DNA of 64,000 nt from Phymatolithon calcareum (taxonomy: Eukaryota; Rhodophyta; Florideophyceae; Hapalidiales), in assembly GCA_977006965.1 (NCBI GenBank), contig OZ345358.1:310001-374000 (forward strand). Reading direction: 5' to 3'. Shown here in pieces: positions 54,453 through 64,000 of the stretch. Position numbers and translations under genes: made by a program. The stretch's first letter is position 1. The number at the start of each line of letters is the position of its first letter. The notes beneath the pieces were generated by a model. The model searched no databases. It was not told the origin of the DNA and saw only the letters and a program-made list of their open reading frames with translations.

Positions 54453-57428
54453 TTATGCATTAGGCATTAAATAGAATATCAATGTCTTTACACTTGTCCA
54501 CAACACTTTTCCCTGTGAGGCAGTTATTACGCAAGAATCTACAACTCCAACAACGATAATTGAGTTCTTGGAGCTGATCATTATCCAGAAATACAGGTGA
54601 ATCTTTTCCAGATCGAGCCGTATTGACGAAAATGATATCGTTTTCTTATGACTGCCTAGCGTTAATAGTGGAAATGTCAATCGATCTCTTGATATCTTTC
54701 GGAATCCTTGCTATTTTAAGGCATCTGCTTAGAGTAGAAGCCTGCTCCTCATAAACGGAAGCAAGAGATATGCAGCGTTTAAAGTCGTATGAGTGGTACT
54801 CGGAAACCAAGGAATCAATCAAGCCGTCTATGAGATTGGAATCGGCTCTGTTTGTATTTTGAGAGACATTTCCCTGCGCAGAGATTTCAGAACCCTTTCT
54901 AAAATTCTGAATATTGTAGAAAGTAACCGGTCCGTACTTTCCTCTGCATTCTAATTGTACGGGGCAGCAGTTAATACTCCATTCTTGTACAATCCTTCGG
55001 CATCTGAAAGACGTCCGTTATAGAAATATTGAGATACAATTTCAGAAATTTTGGGATGCATGCAGTACTGGGTGTTGAAGAATAAATGCTTAAGGAGATC
55101 ACTTTGATGCTGAAACACTTCTTCAAGAAACTAATGCTCCAGGATTTGCTTTGCGGTTGGATGCTTTGCTTTGACGACTGCCGGAATCTGATTTGGATCT
55201 TCAACGAGCACGGAAACAACTGCATGTCCTGGGAAAGATTTCTGTGCAACTGATACAATGGGTACTAGGACCGACGGTGCTGTGCATGCTGCTGCCATAT
55301 CGAAGATGATGACTGTACAAAATTGAAATATTCGCAATAGCTCCGGAGTGCCCATGCTTGCATTTGTGCCAGAAGTTATATCAGCCTCCTCGAGGATCAT
55401 CTTCCTCGTCGAAAGGTATGGGATTCCTCCAACCGGTGTGCTATCCCGCTGGCTCGCAAGAGTATCAAGTGAGAAGTCAGTAGAGACACCCGAAGTGGAA
55501 TTTGATCCGATTCGGACGATACAAAGGGCTTCTGGTAGTCCCTTTATGTACTTTTGATGAATGCGATTGAGAAAACTGTCCACGGCGGCATTGGAAGGCG
55601 CACATAACACAATTCGATCTCGAGGCTCTACGAACTTTCCGCGTAATAAGTAGCACAGCATTGCTTAAATTGTCCATGATTTTGCCAGTTCCTGGAGAAA
55701 CTTGAACTGCTAAGATCCAGGACAAGGGCTTGACCACTCTCATCCGAAGGTCCCCAAGAGAAATTACTGCATTTTTATGATACTCGTTCAGCGCATAGAG
55801 TGAGAAAACCTCTTCTGTATCTCTGAGATAGTCTACAGAGCATTGAGTAGATGCGATTCTCTCGAACTCAGACTCTTCATCCTTGAATATAAGCTTCCGT
55901 ACTGATGAGTGCAGAAGTTCAAATTATTGAAGGGCATCGTACTGCCGGCAGAAAGTCGTTAACTGTAAAGTCGGACAGAAACTGATCTTGTAGTCTTCTT
56001 TGAGCCATTCTGTGTTGTCTGAAACGTTTGACAGTAGAAATGTAGCAACTGAACGATTTTTCGTGCTACAGAGAGCTGTGAAGAATCGGCTTGTTCTGCG
56101 TTCATAGTTGTGATCCGTATGAATTTGGCACATGTATAGAACGCTTGTTACAGGCTGAGACTGAAGAATCTTGAGGTCGACATTCAAGCAACCCTTCTCG
56201 AAATCTCTTCCACGCTGTAGAATATCTCCGCACTCCCAGTCATTCTATCCATGGTTAAACTCATCACTATCCGCATCCTGAATATCAGAGTAAAGAAACT
56301 CGAGCAGAGCCCATACCTGCTGTGCCCTCAACGTTTCAGTTTCTTCCTCTTGAAAACTGGGCCCTGGATTTCTCAGATTGGAGTATGTTATACTAAGCAC
56401 TTTCGTCTCACATGGAATAGGAGTACTGAGAGATCTTGAATGACTATATATCGCATTCTCTGTGGAACTGGAAGGCTTCTCCTCACTGAAGAAGTCGTTG
56501 GAGCAAGAAAATCCTTTCGACATGAGATCAGACAGGCTTCCTTTGACACCTATCTGATTCAAAACGTTGACGCCGAGCTCATTTAAGATGCAAGTAGCGA
56601 CATCCCCGAAACCCATAACATTCTTAGAAAGAAGCGAGGGGGCATCATCCTTCATCACATTGCGAAGGAGAAAGAAAATCCACTTGCATGTGAGCGCAGT
56701 TCCTTTTCCTTCCATGATCGCGCGAGTAACTTCCGGATCACCTGCTCGACATGTGACCTTTTATCGAATGGAATTAACCTGCATCTAGCATGAACAATTT
56801 CGCAGAGAGGATTCCACACAAGCAAATAGTCTTGCCACTTCAAAGATTTTACGTCATCTACATGTCGAAGTGTTTTGTATGGTTGATTTTCTCCGTGCTT
56901 CGAATATTCATAGAGAAGCTGAAGTGTCTTCTTGAAATCTTTGATTGCAGAAAAGTCTATGAGGAAACATCAGAAGCCGGCGAGGTGGATGAACATCAGC
57001 TGCACAAAATCCCTGTCATCATTGTCAAATCGTGGTGGTATGAAGTTTACGGACTGACGGCCCGGATGTGCTGGACAAGGGCTATTCTCTCCCCTAGCGG
57101 TGATAAACGTAACACTTGGAGATACACCATATCGAGCAGCGCTTCTGCAAAGAGCGACTGTCTTGAACAGAGGACAACGCGAATACACTTTAAGTGTATT
57201 CAAGGATTGCTTCGTTAGCGCATTGAATATCTGGCAAAATAAATTCTTGTTCCATACGACCACCTCCTTGTCAACAATTTCCTCAATCGGCGATCTCGTT
57301 ATTACAATAAGCTCGCTGCCAATCTCAATATCGCTGTCTAAATCTCGGTAAAGATATAGCTGAATTTTTCCGTCGCACCTTCTCTTTGAAAAACATCTTT
57401 CCATTACGAAAAAGAGACAGAGAAACAA
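54453..57428 (-). pseudogene. Sen1/UPF1-like SF1 helicase, decayed
   Basis: Minus-strand frames read in order: an unrecognised N-terminus (57,428-56,970; 56,715-56,245; 56,187-55,924), VSPGTGKI (Walker A, consensus GPPGTGKT), a frameshift near 55,665, VLCAPSNAAVDSFL (motif Ia), VIIFDMAAACTAPS (motif II, consensus DEAxQ), VLVEDPNQIPAVV (motif III, consensus GDxxQLPP), a TAG at 55,131-55,133, then in the same frame LFFNTQYCMHPKISEI (QYRMHP box) and YFYNGRLSD. A further frame gives RGKYGPVTFYN, LASVYEEQ and ISTINARQS (consensus TVDxFQG). The order is that of SF1B RNA/DNA helicases. A stop, frameshifts and substituted residues (motif II Glu, motif III Gly, Walker A Thr) rule out normal ATPase activity. 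Confidence 0.75.
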
Positions 57429-57609
57429 TTAATGAATGCGTTCTCTTTCTCCAGCCTTTCGGAGAAGAAAACCTGTATTGGATGTCCATTTCTGTCGACG
57501 GAATATTACGCGGGCGGGTTTAGATGGAGGTATGTCGGGGAGGTGTCACGCCGATGCCGTTCTTAATCGAAAATTTTTGATTTCGTGTACACAATTGAAG
57601 AGTATGAAA

Positions 57610-58250
57610 TTCGCAGCCGTTATAAATTAAATCACCTGACGGAGCAAGATTTCTACTCTAACACGATGTCCAATGAGATTCGGGTTGGTTTGCCAAGTGT
57701 CTCAAAATCTGAATTGACTGCAAGACCAATGAAGCTTCATTGGACACGAGCAAGCAGTATGAACTGTACTAGTCATTGAAATTCATACCATGCAGGAGCA
57801 AGCTTCCGGAGCGAATATTAGGACCAATGAGATTCGTGCATGTTCTGCCAAATGTCGCTCCGTCAGAATAGAGATCTATCAATAGTAGATGTATCCTGAG
57901 AAAATTGATGCTTTCAAGTACTCAGCTGCACAGTATGAAGTTTACTTACGATTGAAATTCATAGACTGTCCCAATGACATTCCAGTATGTTCTGCCAAGT
58001 GTCTCTTCATCTGAATAGAGTGCGTGATCATATTGTCCAAAATTTCTGTTCCTATTCGAAGTTAGTGGTGATAAATGAATCTCTGTGGGACAGAATCGAG
58101 CAGCATGAACTATAATAATGCTTGAAATTCATTCCATGCAGGAGCAAACTTCCTACCTGAATATTACAACTAATGAGATTCGGGTATGTTCTGTCACGTG
58201 GCACAATCGCTGAAATAGAGATCAGGAAGATAGTTTCAAAATTTTATTCT
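57610..58250. repeat. Diverged ~180-bp tandem repeat, about four units
   Basis: Blocks recur in order: CAG(T/C)ATGAA, TTGAAATTCAT, CCATGCAGGAGCAA, CCAATGAGATTCG.G and TGTTCTGCCAA.TGTC. Units start near 57,650, 57,755, 57,940 and 58,105. Units have diverged and lost segments, so this is an old satellite or a degraded element cluster. Confidence 0.65.
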
Positions 58251-58262
58251 TACCAGATGCTG

Positions 58263-58481
58263 TCAACAACATCCAACATAATTGCGCCCCCTTTTCCTTT
58301 TTAGTGCCTCTGTACATAGGTTGACGGCAAATTCATTTAAAGACGACGCCGTCCTGTCCAGTCTTTTCCGCCTTCCCTTCCTCTGTTCGTCTTGTTGAAA
58401 AAGGCGCAGTGTCGTCCGTTCGCTATAAACTAGCTTATCTCTCACCATTCCCGAGGACTCGCGCTCGTGGTCATTCCGCAT
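58263..58481 (-). CDS. Small basic frame, unknown
   Basis: 72 codons rich in Arg and Lys (DEQRKGRRKRLDRTASSLNE, ALKRKRGRNYVGCC). No known domain. Might be the C-terminus of a larger degraded transposon protein. Coding status uncertain. Confidence 0.25.
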   Translation of the reverse strand: MRNDHERESSGMVRDKLVYSERTTLRLFQQDEQRKGRRKRLDRTASSLNEFAVNLCTEALKRKRGRNYVGCC

Positions 58482-61400
58482 GACCGCTACAGCTCGCGGA
58501 GGGCTGCCGTGCTTATCGTAATGACCTAGACGATCGTGCTGCGCACGTTCAGCTTCCGAACGCCAGTACAGCGTAGCCGCGCCCCATGCCTAATCAGCAT
58601 GCCAGCGTCTGTCCCCATAAATCCCATGGAGTGTTCCGATGTCGATCTTCACGCTTATTCTGTCGATTTTTCCTGTCGGTTTTTTAGCTTCTCTTTCTTT
58701 CCTCTTCTTCCTGTCTTGTCTCTTCCGCTCCTATTCTCCTCTCTTGTGCTTTTCTCTCCCGTACAGCGTCGTGTTCTTCTGGAGCCTGGCGTTTCATCCT
58801 TTCTAAGATTCATTTGGAAGATCATGGTTCACTGTCTACAAGCTGCTGACCGAAATTTACGCTTCAATGCTGTAATACAAAGTGGCGATAGTTCAAGTGT
58901 ACATGAGCATTTTTTTAATTTTTGTGCTTTATACGCGAATCATTGACTTCAGTCGAAGGCAGAAACAGGTAACTATGTAAATCAAGATCATTTATTTTAG
59001 AAATCGGCACGAATCTCTTCACACAGGTCACATCAATCTAATCGAAAGTGAGACTGATCAGATATTCCTCTTATTTTGTTTTTAACGGAATGAAACAGCC
59101 TAGAGAGAAAAATTCCAAAGAGCATGGACAGCAGTAGCACCCTGTTAGCAGATGATTGTGATGACTACAGATACACTGGCTTTCAGGGCAGTTGTGGTTC
59201 ATTACGTTCTTCTCGTAGTACGCTTTGATGTTCATATCTTTTGCCCGCTTAGTTACAATGCCATAAGCATTTAAATAATCTGCTCGGCCGATTTCACTGC
59301 TGGTGATGCTGTACAGAGCCTTGCTTTGCTACGCCTGAGCAGTGTCTCTTAATTCTCTAACATGCCATTCAGAGAATGATTTTCCCAGCTCCTGCAATAC
59401 GGCATTGTAAATGAGTGAGTTGTAAGCTTGCCTCAAAAAAATACTTAGCTTTGAACCTTCTTCTCGGTGCAGATTCGGTTCGTGTACAGGAAGACATAGA
59501 GGACTGTAGAACCTCCCTGGCGGTGTTACGGGGTATGTTGAGTTGTGGACAGTTTCATAGTAGAGAAAAACTGAGGATGATTACTTTAGTAGACGAATGC
59601 CCCCTAGGTCTTCTGCACATGAACTAAAATTACTGTCGTGATTCAAAATGAAACGTAAATAATTATTTGATTTATTACTATATTTTCATGTAAGTATACT
59701 TCTTCATGGCCCTGGAAAAGATATGGATGCAGAATATCGTATTTAAATTACGCAATTCAAACGAAACGTTTTCATCGCTACTTACAATAGATCTTTGATG
59801 CATTCTTTCATTGCGATTCTCAATTCAAAATATCTACTTTCTCCTTTCCAACATAATACAAGCTTGGGAATCTGACAGGCCATCGTGACTCAATAGGACA
59901 CATATTCTACTAGCGTATATGATCGCGAGGCATTTATGGATCTGCTCTGTCCATACGTTTCATGCATATACTTCTGAAATTGGTCAGCTCTGTACTACAA
60001 CTCGTTCGTGTATGCGACCTAAACAGAGCGCACAATGCAGAAAGAGCTTGAATATGCTCACTAATGTTCTTAAGTAGGTTATCTAGAAATATTTTAGAGC
60101 TTTTCATGCTTTGATCTTCTTCTATTCCTTGTCAAAAGGGATTCGCAAGATATTCGGCCTTTCTATGATTTCTACCGCACTCTTCGATTCTTCTCCTTAG
60201 CTTTTTCCTTCATTCGAGAATCTATTGTGGCAATGAGAAAGTCTTTCCAGACAAATGGTTTCCAATCTGCTGATTGTTATCTGACTCCCATGTCTTAATA
60301 ATCCGGCAGAATCGAGCGCGGGCTTGCACGCCAGTGATTTCAGCTTGACAAGCGTTGCTCGAGTTAAGACAGCGACCTACCTCCTCGAAACGCTCCATGA
60401 TCTTAGTACCTGCGCAGTATGCCTGTGTGGATGCTATTTCGCATATAATTATACGGTCTTCCTCATCTGAGAAATTGTGCCGCCTCTTCGGTTTTGCGGA
60501 ACCTGTACAATTCTGGCACTCATCTGTAGTGAACTCACGGCCTGCAACTTCCGAGTTAAAGTCAGCTTAGTTGTCCTACCTATAAGTCGGCAGATATACA
60601 TAAAGTGACATGGTTCTTTACATTAAAATTTCGCATATATATATTTTTTTTGCAAATCCCTTGCTGTTACCAAGAATAATTTCGGTATAAGTGTTCGCAT
60701 TCGAAACCGGACATTCTCACTTTTTTTACCAAAAACGAGAGTGCCCTGTGTCCCCCCTAACTGCTTGTTTATGAGGTAATCATTACCGATTTCGTCTCTA
60801 GGTGACACTTGCCGTGGTGGCATATTGCTTCACATGAAAAGCTTTTAAATGGTGGGAAGGAAAGTAAGTTTTTAATTCAAAATTGTTTTGCACGATAAAT
60901 TTGCCGAATTACGGGTAGGACGGTCGAAAACGGCTTGGATGGCAAAAGTTCGAGTACTGTACTCTTATGTAGACGCTGTACTGCACCAGCACCCCAGCGG
61001 ACTGAACTAGCTTACACCTTTCTCTGAAACGACACGGCAGCAGCTGCACAGTTTTTTCTGTTTCCCATCGAGCGAATTGTACACCTGAGCGGCCTTGAAT
61101 TGTTTTCTAGAGTCCGTGTGGCCCTGTTGAGCACCGTGTCTTAGGGTCAGTCTATCAAGCTAACGATAAATTATTCGAAACGCAGGCGTTCTCTCTAGCC
61201 TTTAGCATCGCGCATTAAGAGAGCGCACTCGGCTAGACCCCTTTTCCATTTCAGCTGCAATTCATGCTTTTCTAGAATAACAATCATGATTTTTGTCCTA
61301 GCAAATCGTCTCTATTCCGCCGAGTTATCAGACCTGCACTCATTCTACAACGTAAAACCTCGAGAGTCGCACAGTACCTTCATCAGAAGAACCGAAGTTA

Positions 61401-61568
61401 GGAGCTCGTGAAGATCACAGATGAAGCTCGAGCCTTTCTGTTGTCGTTCTACTACTCCAGAAATTGGAAGTACATGTACTGACTGTTAGAAAGTCTCAAG
61501 GCTGACTATCAAACACTACTGACTTGGTTCTTAGGCCGAATGCAAACGTTCGCGACTTTAGAGGTCCT
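58482..61568. other. Unassigned stretch
   Basis: Contains several short frames (58,536-58,946 plus and others) without recognisable motifs. No repeats noticed. Confidence 0.35.
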
Positions 61569-62102
61569 TCATCGTTGTCTCGCCCATCTCGCTGACATTC
61601 TCCAAGAAGCATCAGGAAAATGAGGTTCAAAAGAAGAAGCTGCTTGAGATGATCTTTCTTTCTGCTTCGAAAAGACGCCATTAGATGCGATAGCAAGAAG
61701 CAAATTCTCGTCTACGTTCTCCTGTCGCCACTTTGAACGGTACTTTAGGCAATTCACACTCGTCGTCAGTTTACCTTTGCACGCTTCTAGGCTAATTTTG
61801 AAGCATCCAATGTCGATCGATCCGTGGAAAAAAACCAGGTTCGGGTACGCGCAGATGATGAGAACATGTGCTAAGTAGCAGGAGGGCACTATCATCCGCG
61901 TGGCAGTCAGAAGAATCAATTTAACACATTTTGATTTGGTTCCGTTCGACATTGTCGCTAATCTGAGCCCCAAGCGCAAGTAGCCTAACCAGCCGTCGGC
62001 GATGAGGCTCGTCACGGCTCCTCTTCTAGGAACAATTTCCAAATCGTCCAGACATGCGAGAAGCCCAATATTAACAACTTTTACGAGTCGAAACGATACC
62101 AC
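61569..62102 (-). pseudogene. Possible RecQ-like helicase remnant
   Basis: A 177-codon frame contains WLGYLRLGLRLATM, then VKLILLTATRMIVPSC, then FFHGSIDIGCFKISLEA and CLKYRSKWRQENVDENLLLAIASNGVF. The order matches the end of motif II, motif III (LLTATAP), the post-motif-III strand, and the YHS...IATDGF region of RecQ-type SF2 helicases, including the YR-helicase of this window. The DEAH box itself, motif V Gly-Thr-Asp and motif VI are absent. The similarity is short and could be chance. Confidence 0.3.
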
Positions 62103-64000
62103 ATCGGCAAAAACGGCTCATTCCATGATCATCGAACTTACAGCCCGCAATGACGGAGTTGTTACTTTCGACGAACACAGGCAGCGCTCGCAATCAAGTC
62201 TAGTCTCGCAAAGATTGTTTTATCAAAACAATAAGAAGTAGTCTTGGCAAGGGAGAGTTAGTACGCTTTGCTATGGTGAATAGTTGCCTGATCAAGAGTT
62301 TTCCAACGTTTTGTTCCCGTTTAGTGCGTTTACTCAAAATCAATTCCATGAATAGCTGATAAGAAGACTGTGTAGTTCATCTGTATTGTTATCAGCACCT
62401 TGAAATTTACCTTTATAGCGAAAGCATAATGAAAGGAAACTTATCCAGGATTCACTTTTTCCTTCCTTTTCTCCTTCGCCTCAACTACGAAACACTCTTC
62501 TCATTGAGGATGTACTTGATGCTCAGTTTCTCTGATTGATTTCGACTTCTATACATAACTTTTACGCGCGATTGGGACTTCATGGCCGAAATAGAGTTCA
62601 TGCGAATCTGTTTTAGACATCGCCGTACACCTTTCTCTCGTTCCGAAGCTGTTTTATTTTAACAAGTGTTGATTTTAGATTTCGTGAGTATCGGCTCCGC
62701 TCTTCATCTGCTTGGAGTATGATGCAGTTTCGTTCAATTTGAAGAACTTCTAGAAAGACTCGACCCGCCTTGGCTGACTTTACATTTCACGAGAGGCGAC
62801 AATTGTGCTTCTCACAGTCACTCAATGCACCAGTCTTCTGTCCAGGGTTTTGTATCTTGAGATTTTCCTAGATGAGTTTCTTGTCCATGTCACGTGCTTC
62901 GTTTGCTCGGCGGATGCATTCCGTACTTGGGGAAAAGGTAACATCACCTGCGATTCCTCGCTTGATAAAGTAACTCCTGACGAAATTATTCGCATCGTCT
63001 GCAAAATCCATTAAGAGTCATTACCGTTCTCTGCCATTTTTTGCGTGCGTGCACTTTGCACGCTTGAACAACCTTTCAGAGATTTAAATAAAGAAGGGTC
63101 TACAAGACGAGCAGACATTTTCAGAATTTGAAAGAACAGATCCCCGTCGCAGGTTTCGAAAAGTCTCTACCCAGTCATGTTGTCACAAAATTCTCTTGAT
63201 TTGACACGAAGCATTGAGCACTATGCCTTCACAGGACACTTAGGTCTTACTTCCAGATTACTAATAAATAAGACCCATTATTGTTCTAAATCTATTGCCA
63301 TATCAAATTGCGCCCATAATTTCCAAATTCGTGCGATTCTACTGTCTTCGATGCACTATTCTCACGTGTCATGTGGATTTTTGGTGCATTGCACAGTCTT
63401 CGGAAAGCAATCCTTCAAATGAATTGATACGTTTTGTCATTGCGCATGGATTTTATGGTGCTTCGTGTAAAGAGTCCGTTTTTTCAATATTTGTTTCATT
63501 CCTACAAACCTATCGATGCTGAGAAATACGTGGCAGGATACATTTGTTTTTACAGAATCGCAGATAATGAAGCTTGCCAGGACAATTTTCTTTAAACTCA
63601 AGTTGTATCTTTGAGTCTACATTTACCAGTGCTCTCTCTTAAAGCGAGAACTCTGCATTGTATTATATTTCGGTCACAAATGCCACTAGATTCTATCACT
63701 GATTAATCGAACCTGAAGCACAGCACTTGAAAGCTGAAGTACGTTCTTGATGTTACTGAAAATGTCCTCTTCATAGATCAGATTTCTGTTGAAGGCCTAG
63801 CATAAGCTCATCGAGACTCTCTCGATGATGTTGATGCTGTTTTGATTACAGCAAGTCTGATTCGTGGACATCTGATGGAAGTAATAGCCTGAGACATTGT
63901 TAAAAGCAGATTATATATATGATATGCACATAAAAACGTGATATATGACAGGAAGAGCAGAACGTAGAACCGTCACGGTAATCGCTGTCCATGTGCACTT
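62103..64000. other. Unassigned AT-rich end of window
   Basis: No recognisable gene, RNA or repeat. Confidence 0.35.

Overview
The window looks like a gene-poor, transposon-rich stretch of a nuclear eukaryotic genome. There are no bacterial-style operons, no rRNA, no credible tRNA gene and no CRISPR array. It does contain satellites, a 200-N scaffold gap, a Penelope-like reverse transcriptase, pogo/Tigger-type transposase remnants, LINE-like and other retroelement debris, and tyrosine-recombinase (YR) elements. The host cannot be fixed from sequence alone. The low number of obvious introns and the YR family (a box I of the form CGQRPQVY and a C-terminal MNTSEEQL..Y) suggest an alga or other protist. 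A red alga is one possibility, held at low confidence.

Layout. 1-11,343: a region bounded by 333-bp inverted repeats, with a broken YR gene at the left, a 335-codon unknown frame, a 741-bp pogo deletion derivative and a transposase tail. 12,700-13,740: a CCCTATT seed, four 144-bp tandem units and a four-part repeat module. 13,729-18,411 (minus): the only large intact gene, 1560 codons. It fuses N-terminal C2H2 fingers, a YR domain, a RecQ-like SF2 helicase and a C-terminal CCHC knuckle. 19,200-21,320: a perfect hairpin, GGTACC-centred hairpins, a Penelope-like RT fragment and two more four-part modules. 21,500-26,500: small tandem repeats, a decayed ParB-like gene and a LINE-like RT tail. 27,600-29,620: a coiled-coil fragment and a broken Ras-like GTPase.

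29,984-33,382 is a perfect 10-bp satellite. 33,700-38,600 is mostly unassigned and holds two related small frames and a Cys-rich frame. 39,140-41,235 is a decayed gag/RT retroelement, followed by an assembly gap and about 2.2 kb of a 7-bp CCCTATT (AATAGGG) satellite up to 44,345. 44,700-45,230 has more GGTACC hairpins. 46,245-49,560 holds tandem repeats, a Tigger-like transposase tail and a second YR remnant. 53,800-57,430 holds a small unknown frame and a decayed Sen1/UPF1-like helicase. 57,600-64,000 is mainly diverged tandem repeats and unassigned AT-rich DNA, with a possible RecQ-like remnant near 61.6-62.1 kb.

The most interesting signal joins the YR-helicase gene to a module of four short sites placed right at its stop codon (two direct, two inverted). 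A second copy of this module at 21.1-21.3 kb keeps the framework, but the outer 10 bp of the repeated site differ in a concerted way in the sites. This looks like a set of recombinase recognition sites that changed specificity together, and it is the best candidate here for an undescribed mobile system.
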